From Pyrinomonadaceae bacterium (GTDB taxonomy: Bacteria; Acidobacteriota; Blastocatellia; Pyrinomonadales; Pyrinomonadaceae): DNA of 64,000 bases. A program made the translations under genes and the position numbers. The stretch lies in NCBI GenBank assembly GCA_019694355.1, contig JAIBCB010000006.1, positions 168,917 to 232,916 of the forward strand. Reading direction: 5' to 3'. Below, piece by piece: positions 39,087-47,499 of the stretch. The notes under the pieces were generated by a model that saw only the letters and a list, made by a program, of their open reading frames with translations, ran no database searches and was not told the origin of the DNA. The number at the start of each line of letters is the position of its first letter. Position 1 is the first letter of the stretch.

Positions 39087-40061
39087 TTACGGAAGCGCCG
39101 TGAACCGCAGGTCGTCGATATTATCGCCGACCATTACGCTTCGCGGCTCAAAACGATAACGCTTGCTCGCGACGCTGATCACGTATGTCTCGCCGGTCTC
39201 GACTTCCATAAACCGAAAATAGCCGAATGACGAGGTCCGGACCGTCCGCCTCTCACCTCTCGGCGACACCAGCGTCACCATCGCACCGCTCACACCACTC
39301 CCAAAACTATCCACCACCTGCCCCGACACAATCGCATCCGCCGCCGTCGGCGCAAGAGCAACCGTACCGTTGACAGCCATCTGTTCGTTAGACGTGGGCG
39401 CGCTCCACTTATTCAGATAGAACGTGCCGCCACCGCCCGTTGCGCCCCAAACGACTAACCTGAAAGTAACTGTGGTAGAACCCGAAAGATTCTGGATCTC
39501 TGAAATTCCCGTAAGATCAATTAGGGACTGAGGATTTCCGCTACTACTAGTTACCGTTCCCCAAACGATGGGAGTTCCAATATCGGTAAAGCCGCCCGAA
39601 TCAACAGCAAATTGCCACTGACCCGTATTTGGTCCTGTCGACGACCGTCTGACATTGTAAGCACCGATATTCTCCACCGAGATCGCAAAACCAGGGACGG
39701 CACGCACGGTGAACGTGAAAAAATTTCCGGCGGCAATGGCCGAGTCCTTGTCCGTCCCCAAGAAATTATTTCCGCCCCAGGCGCCAGCCGCCCCGTTGCC
39801 GGATCCGAGCGCTGAATGACGAGTTAAGCCGGTGACAAAGGCACATCGATCCTCTGAGTTTATGTCGGGCGATGTCGGAAAATAGTCGTTTGGGCCAAAA
39901 TTCCCGGTGCCTCCAGGCAAGCTGCTAAAATCCCATCCTGCAAGCATTTGCGAGCCGGCGACACATTGGGCTTCGGCGGATCCCGCAACGACCGTGAAAA
40001 TAGATCCAAGAGCCAAGCAGGAAACGATCGCGCGAAGAAGAACGCGTCGGAGATACTTCAT
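39087..40061 (-). CDS. Secreted protein with C-terminal regulatory-like beta domain
   Basis: 324 residues, signal peptide ending AGSAEA, then a Gly/Ser/Asn-rich beta domain (MLAGWDFSSLPGGTGNFGPN, similar to PEP-CTERM-type secreted proteins, though without a sorting tail). Residues about 235-324 form a carboxypeptidase-regulatory-like domain (VSGQVVDSFGSGVSGAMVTL, SSFGYFRFMEVETGETYVIS). AAGGAG is about 8 bases ahead of the ATG at 40061. Probably surface-exposed; role unknown. Confidence 0.75.
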   Translation of the reverse strand: MKYLRRVLLRAIVSCLALGSIFTVVAGSAEAQCVAGSQMLAGWDFSSLPGGTGNFGPNDYFPTSPDINSEDRCAFVTGLTRHSALGSGNGAAGAWGGNNFLGTDKDSAIAAGNFFTFTVRAVPGFAISVENIGAYNVRRSSTGPNTGQWQFAVDSGGFTDIGTPIVWGTVTSSSGNPQSLIDLTGISEIQNLSGSTTVTFRLVVWGATGGGGTFYLNKWSAPTSNEQMAVNGTVALAPTAADAIVSGQVVDSFGSGVSGAMVTLVSPRGERRTVRTSSFGYFRFMEVETGETYVISVASKRYRFEPRSVMVGDNIDDLRFTALP

Positions 40062-40163
40062 ACAAAAAACTCCTTATTGTTTGCTGTTTTATACCGCGTT
40101 TGGGCGATGCGGGTCAAGGCTAAAAAGCCAAATACAAAAGCGTTCTTGCCCAGGAACGCGGAC

Positions 40164-40239
40164 GGACGCCCTCGTCCGCACTGAGTGCGAAGCACTAACA
40201 CCGCCCACTATCCACCGCCCGCTGACGCAGGCGGTTCTG
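40164..40239. repeat. Hairpins and an inverted copy of palindromic repeat A
   Basis: The 317-base stretch between the secreted protein and the tRNA holds GCGGACG paired with CGTCCGC, AGTGC-GAA-GCACT, and at 40215-40239 an inverted copy of repeat family A (its complement reads CAGAACCGCCTGCGTCAGCG then GGCGG). Otherwise only the tRNA promoter is seen here. Confidence 0.75.
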
Positions 40240-40309
40240 ACCGAGCGGTGCAACGAAGGGCGGGCTCGCGGGAACGGTCGGTGGAAGGAGCGTTACTACA
40301 CACCTCTTG

Positions 40310-40338
40310 TTGCCTAAGCCGAAGACAAGGCTTATAAT
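40310..40338 (+). promoter_or_regulatory. Promoter of tRNA-Glu
   Basis: TTGCCT (40310-40315), 17 bases, then a perfect TATAAT (40333-40338). Transcription would begin near 40345, about 34 bases before the tRNA. Confidence 0.7.
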
Positions 40339-40378
40339 TCGATTTCGCATGTTTTGCGATTCTTTTCTTTGAACACAC

Positions 40379-40453
40379 GGCGCCTTCGTCTATCGGTTAG
40401 GACGCAAGATTCTCATTCTTGAAAGAGGGGTTCGATTCCCCTAGGCGCTACCA
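40379..40453 (+). tRNA. tRNA-Glu (anticodon CUC)
   Basis: Acceptor GGCGCCT with AGGCGCT (first pair G-U), D-arm GTCTATCGGTTAGGAC, anticodon loop TTCTCAT giving CUC (reads GAG), T-loop TTCGATT and an encoded CCA. A perfect -10 and good -35 lie upstream. Confidence 0.95.
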
Positions 40454-40478
40454 CCTCCTTTGTTTGATTCATAAAGCT

Positions 40479-40793
40479 ATGATAGTTACAACCGGAATGG
40501 AGATCGAAGGCCGTCGGATCAACCAGTATCTTGGTGTGGTTCGCGGCATCGTTGTGCGGGCGACCGGCATTGGACGCGGCATCATCGGCGGATTGAAATC
40601 GATAGCCGGCGGCAATATCGAAGAATGGGCCGAGGTTTGCGAGCACGCCCGTATGGAGGCCTTCAATCGAATGGTGCAGCACGCGCACGACATCGGCGCC
40701 GACGCGGTGATCGCGATGCGTTATGACGCAACGGAGTTCGGCCAGGGTTCGACCGAAGTGCTTGCATACGGGACTGCGGTCAAGCTCGGTTAG
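40479..40793 (+). CDS. YbjQ/UPF0145 family protein
   Basis: 104 residues. VTTGMEIEGRRINQYLGVVRGIVVRA at the start (split: TTGMEIEGRRI then the GVVRG turn), a central helix EAFNRMVQHAHDIGADAVIAMRYD and the end EVLAYGTAVKLG are typical of the YbjQ (putative heavy-metal-binding) family, which forms pentamers. Role unknown. The ATG at 40479 is used; the longer frame starts within the tRNA. Confidence 0.88.
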   Translation: MIVTTGMEIEGRRINQYLGVVRGIVVRATGIGRGIIGGLKSIAGGNIEEWAEVCEHARMEAFNRMVQHAHDIGADAVIAMRYDATEFGQGSTEVLAYGTAVKLG

Positions 40794-40888
40794 CCGATTC
40801 GGCAAATTGCCTGCGAACCTTTCGAGCGAATTTTGAATCTCTCCTCAGAGGTCTTTCGGCCGATACTACAATATTTCAGGAGAGAGAA

Positions 40889-41260
40889 ATGAAAGGAATA
40901 ACACGTATTCTGCTTGTCGCTGCGGTTTTCGGCATCGCTATTTTTGCAGCGGCATGTCCGGAAAAGAGGTCGATTGCCGAGATCAATGCAAACCCTTCGC
41001 GGTATCAGAATAAAGAGGTCGGCATAATCGGCACAGTGGTTGACAGCTACGGCCTTTCGATCCCGGGAACGGGGATTTCAGGCGGTGCGTACAAGATCGA
41101 TGACGGCACAGGCTCGATCTGGGTCATTACAGACAATGCCGTACCATCGAGAGGTTCTCGGATCGGCATAAGCGGCACGGTCGGCACTGGGATCAATTAC
41201 AAAGGCAGGAATTACGGCCTCGGTATCTTCGAAAAGGAACGTCGGTACAAGGGCCGGTGA
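40889..41260 (+). CDS. Lipoprotein with OB-fold
   Basis: 123 residues with a lipoprotein signal: hydrophobic core ILLVAAVFGIAIFAAAC, lipobox FAAAC. The mature part (NKEVGIIGTVVDSYG, KIDDGTGSIWVITDNAVP, RIGISGTVGTG) resembles a secreted OB-fold of the tRNA_anti-like type. AGGAGAG is correctly placed ahead of the ATG and TACAAT upstream may be the -10. Membrane anchored; ligand unknown. Confidence 0.8.
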   Translation: MKGITRILLVAAVFGIAIFAAACPEKRSIAEINANPSRYQNKEVGIIGTVVDSYGLSIPGTGISGGAYKIDDGTGSIWVITDNAVPSRGSRIGISGTVGTGINYKGRNYGLGIFEKERRYKGR

Positions 41261-41284
41261 TCTGTACGAATTCTCTCCTCTTTT

Positions 41285-41755
41285 ATGCGGGATTTGATCG
41301 AAGGCTTCGGCCGAAAGTTTGAGCAGATCGATGCTGAAACTCGCACTCTGTTGGGGATGATCCCGGTCGGTCAGATCTTCGCAAACGTTGGCGAAGCAGA
41401 ACTGCCGTATATGAGCGCCGGAACGTGTCTTTTGCGTTCGGCTGCTGCGGTCGAGCAAACCTTTGGCGGTATTACGACACGTCTGTGGGACGATCCGTTC
41501 GAGTGGACGCTGCCGGAAAAACTCTCAACGCACGAATTGATCCTCGAATATCTCGACGAGGTCGCGGAAACTCGACGCCACGGCCTTGGCTTTTTAGCCT
41601 CTGATGATGATCTGAAACGCGAGCTTCCGGCTCCGGAAAAGCTCAGGTCGATCTTTTCCCTCCTGCTTGAGACGGCCGCAACGGCGGATCATTATCTTGG
41701 CCGAGCGGCCGCTATCTATCAGCTTCAGAGCGGCAAAAAGGTAAGGCGGCGGTAG
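41285..41755 (+). CDS. DinB-like helical-bundle protein
   Basis: 156 residues forming four helices, with DEVAETRRHGLGFLAS and ETAATADHYLGRAAAIYQLQ placed like the DinB/YfiT metal-site helices. Metal ligands cannot be assigned with certainty. DinB-like proteins include thiol transferases of unknown substrates. 24 bases downstream of the lipoprotein gene. Confidence 0.7.
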   Translation: MRDLIEGFGRKFEQIDAETRTLLGMIPVGQIFANVGEAELPYMSAGTCLLRSAAAVEQTFGGITTRLWDDPFEWTLPEKLSTHELILEYLDEVAETRRHGLGFLASDDDLKRELPAPEKLRSIFSLLLETAATADHYLGRAAAIYQLQSGKKVRRR

Positions 41756-41828
41756 GTTTTCTTTTGCCGACTGAACATTTTCGTGGCAGAATTCGTTTAT
41801 TCAGTCGCGTTACCCAGAGAGAATAAAG

Positions 41829-42398
41829 ATGCATTGCCCAAGCTGCGGACAACAACAAGCCTCCGAAGAGACAAAATTCTGCTCGCGATGCGGCCTGCCG
41901 CTCGGCCTCATTGCAGAAGTCGTTTTGCAGGGCGGTTACCTGCCGCAGCTTGCCCAGTTGAACGAAAAAAAGCCGCCTCTTCTGAACAAAAAGAACGGCG
42001 TCTTTTTCACGATCGCGTGGTTTATCGTCTTCACGATGTTCTTTCCGGCGATCTCGACTTTCTTCGATTGGAATTTCGGTTCCCTATCGGCGCTTATCGG
42101 CGTATTTGGAGCAATGATCCTCTTGATCGGCTCCCTTATGCTCTTACCGAGCTCGAAATTACTCCCGATGTTCGATCGGCCGGGGGTTCTGCCGCCTCCT
42201 CAGCCAATGCCCGCGACGCTCCATGGAAGGCCGACCGCCGGAATGGCATTGCCGCCGCAGCAAACTCAACCAGCCGCAGACTATCGCAGTCCGGGAGTTG
42301 GAGCGTGGCGAGATACGAACGACCTCCAGCCGACGAGCGTTACCGAAGGCACCACTCGTCTACTCGATCAGGAAGAAGCAAAGAAGTATCCTCAATAG
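41829..42398 (+). CDS. Zinc-ribbon membrane protein
   Basis: 189 residues: an N-terminal zinc ribbon (MHCPSCGQQQ, FCSRCGLPL), two adjacent transmembrane helices (FFTIAWFIVFTMFFPAIS, LSALIGVFGAMILLIGSLML) and a Pro-rich cytosolic tail ending in VTEGTTRLLDQEEAKKYPQ. This arrangement is frequent in Acidobacteria-like genomes; its role is unknown. The 3' end overlaps convergent gamma-glutamyltransferase by 7 bases. Confidence 0.78.
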   Translation: MHCPSCGQQQASEETKFCSRCGLPLGLIAEVVLQGGYLPQLAQLNEKKPPLLNKKNGVFFTIAWFIVFTMFFPAISTFFDWNFGSLSALIGVFGAMILLIGSLMLLPSSKLLPMFDRPGVLPPPQPMPATLHGRPTAGMALPPQQTQPAADYRSPGVGAWRDTNDLQPTSVTEGTTRLLDQEEAKKYPQ

Positions 42399-44125
42399 CC
42401 GACAGCAAGGCCGTCGCTTCTCGAATCGATCGCACCAAGGCGAACGCCTTTCTCGTCGATCATCAGACCGGTCGCCGAAGCGACCCAACTCGGCGATGCC
42501 AAACGATGTCCATAGGATCTCAGGATCGTGGTCGTGTCGGGTGAGAAGCCAATAGGCTCGGTCGTAAGCTCGTCGGGCAGCCATTGATGATGGATCCGCG
42601 GTGCGTCGATCGCGGCTTGAATGTCCATCTTGTGGTCGATCACGTTGATGACGGTCTGGAGAACTGCGGAGATGATCCTCGGGCCTCCGCGTGCCCCAAC
42701 GCCGAACCAGACCGAACCGTCGGGATGCAGAACGATCGTAGGCGTCATCGAAGAGAGCGGCCTCTTCCCGCCTTTGACCGCATTTCGCTCGCCTTGGATC
42801 AGACCGAACATATTCGGCTCACCGGGCTTCGCCGCAAAGTCGTCCATCTCGTCGTTAAGGAGGATGCCCGTGCCTTTGGCCGTGACCTGCGAGCCGTAAA
42901 GGTCGTTGATCGTATAAGTATTGACGACCATCATCCCGTCTTTGTCCACGACCGCATAGTTCGTCGTGTCCATCGACTCGTGACCGGTAGGCTCGCCGTG
43001 GCCAACATCCTTGCTGTTCGAGGCCTTGTCTTTCTTGATCGTTTCACGGCGTTTTTCAGCGTAACTCTTTGAGGTAAGAGCCGCCGTCGGGACGTCAGCA
43101 AAATCAGGATCGCCCATAAATTCGGCACGATCCGCGAATGCTCGACGCATCGCCTCTGTAAGGTAATGATATTTCTCGGCCGAGTTGTATTTCATCGCTG
43201 TAACATCGTAGGCCTCGAGAATATTCAACGCCTCGATCATTACAACGCCGCCCGAACTTGGCGGCGGCATCGAAACGATCGTATTGCCGCGATAATTGCC
43301 GACAAGAGGCTCGCGTTCCTTTGCCTGATACGCCTTTAGATCGTCGAGCGTGATCAGCCCGTTGTTCGCTTTCATATCGGCGGCAATTAGCTGAGCGGTC
43401 TTGCCCGTGTAAAATTCGCGAGCACCGATCCGCTCGATGCGTCCGAGAGTTGCGGCAAGATCAGGCTGCTTGAAGGTATCGCCTTCTTCAAAGAATTTTC
43501 CGCCGTTGAGGAATATCCGCTTGCTATCCGGATACTTCGAAAGGCCGTCAGAATAAGCCTTGAAGAGACGAGCCAGCCGATATGAAAGCACGTAGCCATT
43601 GGCTGCCAAGAGGCGGGCAGGTTCGACGAGATCTGCCCATTTCACCTTGCCGGAACCATATCTCTTGAATGCAAGGTCAAAGCCCGCGATCGTCCCCGGA
43701 ACTCCCGAAGCTCGGTAACCGATCGTTGATGAACCTTCACCACTGATGAGTTTGCCGTCCGGCCCGACAAAGACGTTTCTCGTTGCCGCTGCGGGAGCCA
43801 TTTCGCGGTAGTCGATTGCGTAGTTGGCACCTTTGCTGTCGTGGATCACCATAAATCCACCGCCGCCGATGTTCCCCGCCTCCGGATAAACGACCGCGAG
43901 GGCGAATCCAACGGCGATCGCCGCATCGACCGCGTTGCCGCCCTTTTTCAGGATCTCAACGCCGATTCGCGAGGCCAATTCGTGCTGCGAAACGACCATT
44001 GCGTGTTTACCACGCACCGGTGAAGGCCATGCGGCATAGGCACTCGTGGCGGGAAAGATAGCGACAAGAACGCCCAATGTCGCAATGATCGCGATCAAGC
44101 GAGAGTAGATCTTATGGGTTTGCAT
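42392..44125 (-). CDS. ggt: Gamma-glutamyltransferase
   Basis: Periplasmic N-terminal nucleophile hydrolase that cleaves glutathione and similar amides. 577 residues with a signal peptide (LIAIIATLGVLVAIFPATSA), an N-terminal subunit (GKHAMVVSQHELASRIGVEIL, GGNAVDAAIAVGFAL, GGGGFMVIHD) and the autocleavage site MDTTNYAVVD. The catalytic Thr is Thr387. The usual TTHY/TTHF is TTNY here. The small subunit contains TINDLYGSQVTAKGTGILLN and RPLSSMTPTIV, as expected. Start at ATG 44125; divergent from the Nramp-like gene across a region with a perfect palindrome. Confidence 0.93.
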   Translation of the reverse strand: MQTHKIYSRLIAIIATLGVLVAIFPATSAYAAWPSPVRGKHAMVVSQHELASRIGVEILKKGGNAVDAAIAVGFALAVVYPEAGNIGGGGFMVIHDSKGANYAIDYREMAPAAATRNVFVGPDGKLISGEGSSTIGYRASGVPGTIAGFDLAFKRYGSGKVKWADLVEPARLLAANGYVLSYRLARLFKAYSDGLSKYPDSKRIFLNGGKFFEEGDTFKQPDLAATLGRIERIGAREFYTGKTAQLIAADMKANNGLITLDDLKAYQAKEREPLVGNYRGNTIVSMPPPSSGGVVMIEALNILEAYDVTAMKYNSAEKYHYLTEAMRRAFADRAEFMGDPDFADVPTAALTSKSYAEKRRETIKKDKASNSKDVGHGEPTGHESMDTTNYAVVDKDGMMVVNTYTINDLYGSQVTAKGTGILLNDEMDDFAAKPGEPNMFGLIQGERNAVKGGKRPLSSMTPTIVLHPDGSVWFGVGARGGPRIISAVLQTVINVIDHKMDIQAAIDAPRIHHQWLPDELTTEPIGFSPDTTTILRSYGHRLASPSWVASATGLMIDEKGVRLGAIDSRSDGLAVGY

Positions 44126-44142
44126 AGCTTGAATTTATCAAA

Positions 44143-44162
44143 TTTTCCGCGATCGCGGAAAA
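44143..44162. promoter_or_regulatory. Perfect 20-bp palindrome between divergent genes
   Basis: TTTTCCGCGATCGCGGAAAA is an exact inverted repeat, 18 bases upstream of the gamma-glutamyltransferase start. Being between divergent genes it is more probably an operator than a terminator, though it could also fold into an 8-bp stem with a GATC loop. Confidence 0.55.
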
Positions 44163-44303
44163 AATATCTCGTGGCCGAAGTTGTTCCGAGCTTCAATCAT
44201 CGCTCCAAAAGGTTTATAGTCGAAAGGTCGCATAAGTGGGCAACAAAGCATCGCGAGCCCGCATTTTTGCTAGAAATGACAGACGACGGTAGTAGATCCA
44301 GGA

Positions 44304-45608
44304 ATGAACCTTCGCAGCGTATCTCCGAAGAGTATAGCGCTCAAGCTGCGCAAGGTACCGTCGCGCCTTCGTCGAAGCCTTCCCGAATATAGATTTTTCG
44401 CTTATCTAGCCGTGCTTGGGCCCGGCATCATCGCTGCCGCTTCAGGCGACGAAGCGAGCGGCATCGCCACATACTCTTCGGCCGGTGCCGACTACGGATA
44501 CACGCTCCTTTGGACCTTTATCCCGATGACGGTATTTTTCATCGTCGCGCAAGAAATGTGTGTCCGAATGGGCGTTGTGACGGGCCAGGGCCTCGCTGAC
44601 CTGATCCGCGAGCAGTTTGGCGTACGCTGGACGGCCCTTGTGATGCTGGCCTTACTTATCGCTAATTTCGGCATCATCGTTGCTGAGTTTGTCGGCATCG
44701 CACAGGCTTCCGAGCTTTTCGGGATCTCACGCTACATAAGTGTTCCGGTGACCGCCGTCGTGATCTGGCTGCTTGTGGCACGCGGAACACCAAAACGCAT
44801 CGAGCAGATATTCCTGCTGATGGCTCTCGTCCTTGTCGGATACATCATTTCTGCGGTTGCGGCAAAGCCAGATTGGGGCCTGGTCGCAAAAGAATTCGTA
44901 ACGCCGACATTCAAGGTCGAATCGGGCTATCTTTTCACGGTCATGGCATTGATCGGCACGACGATCACGCCGTTCATGCAGGTCTTTGTGCAGAGCTCGG
45001 TCGTCGAAAAACGGCTCGACACCGAAGATCTGAACCTTGCAAGAGCCGACGCGATCCTCGGCGTCGTACTCGCAAACCTCGTTGCCGTGTTTATTGTCAT
45101 TTCGACCGCTGCGACGCTGCATGCCGCGGGCGTAAAGCTCGAAACTGCGAGCGATGCGGCCAAGGCGTTGGTTCCATTTGTTGGAGATTATGCCGAATGG
45201 CTCTTCGGCATCGGCCTGTTCGGTGCGTCTATGCTGGCGATGGGCGTTCTGCCGCTAGCGACGGCCTACAGCCTGAGTGAAGCGTTGGGTTTTGAGAAAG
45301 GTCTTGCCCGTTCATTCCGCGAGGCCCCTATCTTCCTCGGAACATTTTCGGCCTTGATCGTGCTCGGCGCCGCGGTCGCGTTGATACCTAACATACCGCA
45401 GTTTTCTCTTCTCCTATTTACCCAATGTGTGAACGGCGTGCTTTTGCCGATATTGCTCGTTGCGATCGTTATCCTGTGCAACAACCGCGAGATAATGGGT
45501 GAATATCGCAACCGTTTTGTCCACAATGTTTTTGCTTGGGGGACGACGATCATCGTCTCAATACTCTCGATCCTGTTGATAGTGAAAACGATTGCTGATA
45601 TTTTTTAG
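44304..45608 (+). CDS. Nramp-related divalent cation transporter
   Basis: 434 residues with eleven hydrophobic helices and the Nramp fold. The helix-1 loop reads ASGDEASGIATYSSAGADYG, where classical manganese/iron Nramps have DPGN; helix 6 reads GTTITPFMQVFVQSSVVEK rather than the MPHN form. TTIxPxMQ is like the branch reported to move magnesium (NRMT-type), so Mn/Fe transport should not be assumed. The start (ATG 44304) precedes a 28-residue basic N-terminus. The stop is 6 bases before the MscS gene, so the two are an operon. Confidence 0.85.
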   Translation: MNLRSVSPKSIALKLRKVPSRLRRSLPEYRFFAYLAVLGPGIIAAASGDEASGIATYSSAGADYGYTLLWTFIPMTVFFIVAQEMCVRMGVVTGQGLADLIREQFGVRWTALVMLALLIANFGIIVAEFVGIAQASELFGISRYISVPVTAVVIWLLVARGTPKRIEQIFLLMALVLVGYIISAVAAKPDWGLVAKEFVTPTFKVESGYLFTVMALIGTTITPFMQVFVQSSVVEKRLDTEDLNLARADAILGVVLANLVAVFIVISTAATLHAAGVKLETASDAAKALVPFVGDYAEWLFGIGLFGASMLAMGVLPLATAYSLSEALGFEKGLARSFREAPIFLGTFSALIVLGAAVALIPNIPQFSLLLFTQCVNGVLLPILLVAIVILCNNREIMGEYRNRFVHNVFAWGTTIIVSILSILLIVKTIADIF

Positions 45609-45614
45609 CGGAAG

Positions 45615-47084
45615 ATGGCATCATCCGGAGTTTACAAAAGGGCGATCTCGTTGATCGTATTCGTCGCGATAGTCGGAACGATCCTGACCTTGATGGGTCT
45701 TTTTGAGAAGGATATTGAGACGTTCCTCGCCGACCATCGCATTCCGACAACAGCGATAAGCACGATCATCAAGATCGTCACGATCGTCCTGTCGATGCTG
45801 ATCGTGATCGGGATCGTACGTTTTGCGGCCTTTCTGATGATGCGGGCGGCTGTTAAGCGATCGGCGCAGCCCGGTGTTTCGTCGCTCCTCAAGACAGTTC
45901 TTTCGATCATTGTTTACATAATCGCTTTCGTCCTGATCTTCCAGAATCAATATCAGGACGTGCAGCTTTCTGCACTGTTTACCGGTTCGACCATCGTTGG
46001 TATCGTCGTCGGCCTTGCACTCCAGGACACTCTCGGCAACCTTTTTGCCGGTATCGCGATGCAAGCCGACCAGCCTTTTCAGGTCGGTGATGTGATCTCG
46101 ATCCAAAATCGCGGAATGGGAGTGGTCGAAGGCGTTTCGTGGCGCGGTGTTAAGATCCGTACGTTCCAGAACAAACTACTGATAATCAGCAACTCGGTCC
46201 TCGGCAAAGAGACGATCGAGGTCGCACCGCGTGATAATCTGAACGCGCGCGTCGTCTTTTTCAACACGGCATATTCGTATTCACCCTCGCGAACAAGCAA
46301 CGTCGTACGCGAGGCTCTGCGTTTTACTGAAAATATATCGCGAAAACGGCACCCGATCGTGCGAATTTGCAATTTTGGCGACAGCAGCCTTGATTGGGAA
46401 GTTAAATACTGGATCGAGGATTACACTCGCCACGCGGATACCGACGCAATTGTCCGCGAACGTATCTGGTACGCATTCCAGCGTGAAAAGATCGAGTTCG
46501 CCTTCCCGACAAGAACCCTTGTCAATCAGGAAGCACCTGCCGACCTCCCGCTCGAAGAAAAGGTCACGCGGCGTTCTGTGCAGCTTGCCCGTATCCCCGT
46601 TTTTGCTCCGCTTTCTGAGGCCGAGATAGAACGGCTTGCGACAAGTGCAAAGTCTCGTGTCTATGCAGCGGGCGAATCGATCGTCGAACAAGGCGCCGAG
46701 GGCACGTCGATGTTCGTCATCGTGCGCGGTTCAGTTAACGTGGTTCTGCGACGCGGCCAGAGAACCGAGATCATAAACTCGCTTGGCGAGGACGATTTCT
46801 TTGGTGAGATGAGCCTTCTGACCGGCCAGGCACGGTCTGCCACGGTAGTCGCAACGAGCGAGACCGAGGTGCTTCAGATCGGTAAACGAGCTTTGAAACC
46901 TATACTCGCTAATAATGAAGCCCTTGTGCTCGCGGTTTCTGAACGGATACAAGAGCGGCTGAAGAAACTTAGCGAAACTGAGGAGGTTGCGGGCGAAGTA
47001 CCCGCAGTAGATCAAAAGGTGCCCGGAATGATCCGCACGATCCGGAAATTCTTCGGGTTGGGTGGTGAGAACAGCGATCAATAA
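45615..47084 (+). CDS. MscS channel with C-terminal cyclic-nucleotide-binding domain
   Basis: 489 residues. Four membrane helices; the pore helix TM3 with GIVVGLALQDTLGNLFAGIAM; the MscS beta domain (FQVGDVISIQNRGMGVVEGV, IISNSVLGKETIEV); and an alpha-beta domain. From about residue 325 a cNMP-binding domain follows (PVFAPLSEAEIERLATSAKS), with the phosphate-binding cassette FGEMSLLTGQARSATV. This matches bCNG channels, where nucleotide gates an MscS-like pore. Coupled to the Nramp-like gene upstream. A possible link to the phosphodiesterase-like enzyme at 29.6 kb is inference. Confidence 0.92.
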   Translation: MASSGVYKRAISLIVFVAIVGTILTLMGLFEKDIETFLADHRIPTTAISTIIKIVTIVLSMLIVIGIVRFAAFLMMRAAVKRSAQPGVSSLLKTVLSIIVYIIAFVLIFQNQYQDVQLSALFTGSTIVGIVVGLALQDTLGNLFAGIAMQADQPFQVGDVISIQNRGMGVVEGVSWRGVKIRTFQNKLLIISNSVLGKETIEVAPRDNLNARVVFFNTAYSYSPSRTSNVVREALRFTENISRKRHPIVRICNFGDSSLDWEVKYWIEDYTRHADTDAIVRERIWYAFQREKIEFAFPTRTLVNQEAPADLPLEEKVTRRSVQLARIPVFAPLSEAEIERLATSAKSRVYAAGESIVEQGAEGTSMFVIVRGSVNVVLRRGQRTEIINSLGEDDFFGEMSLLTGQARSATVVATSETEVLQIGKRALKPILANNEALVLAVSERIQERLKKLSETEEVAGEVPAVDQKVPGMIRTIRKFFGLGGENSDQ

Positions 47085-47099
47085 CAGCGTATTTGCGCG

Positions 47100-47393
47100 T
47101 TACTTCTTGTCTGCCTTGGGTTTGCTCTCTTTCTTCGCGGGTTCCTCGGCCGCCTCTTTCTTTTCGGAGCAGTCCGCCTGAGCATTGCGTCCAAGATCGT
47201 TCACCGCCGCGACCGCCTTTTCGACCAATTTTGACGAATTATTCACGACATAATTGATCGTCTCGCCGATCGTTACGGCCTCCATCTTAAAGAGGCGAGA
47301 GAATTTCTCATCCAATGGCAGAGCCTCGAACTCAGCCTCAAAGGCTTCTTTGCCTTTTGGCGTGCCGCTTTCGGTCTTCTCTTTTTCACTCAT
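47100..47393 (-). CDS. Small helical protein, unknown
   Basis: 97 residues with acidic and basic ends and a central helix (SRLFKMEAVTIGETINYVVN, SSKLVEKAVAAVNDLGRN), then a Lys/Glu tail ending KPKADKK. The ATG at 47393 (MSEKEKTESGTPKGKEAFE) is more likely than the longer frame. Possibly a soluble coiled accessory protein; no family recognised. It converges on the MscS gene with a 15-base gap. Confidence 0.65.
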   Translation of the reverse strand: MSEKEKTESGTPKGKEAFEAEFEALPLDEKFSRLFKMEAVTIGETINYVVNNSSKLVEKAVAAVNDLGRNAQADCSEKKEAAEEPAKKESKPKADKK

Positions 47394-47499
47394 CTTCTTT
47401 TGGCCGCTCCTTCTTTGGTCAACTGGAGATCTAAGATCCTGACCTAAATTACGATGCGATGAAGGAAATTGTTCCGCCTTTCGATCCTGCGGCAAAAGG

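Noticed and set aside
40413..40805. 130-residue minus-strand frame
   Set aside because: Antisense to the YbjQ gene and running into the tRNA.
44126..44303. Metal riboswitch ahead of the Nramp-like gene
   Set aside because: No yybP-ykoY or M-box features could be made out; only the palindrome stands out.
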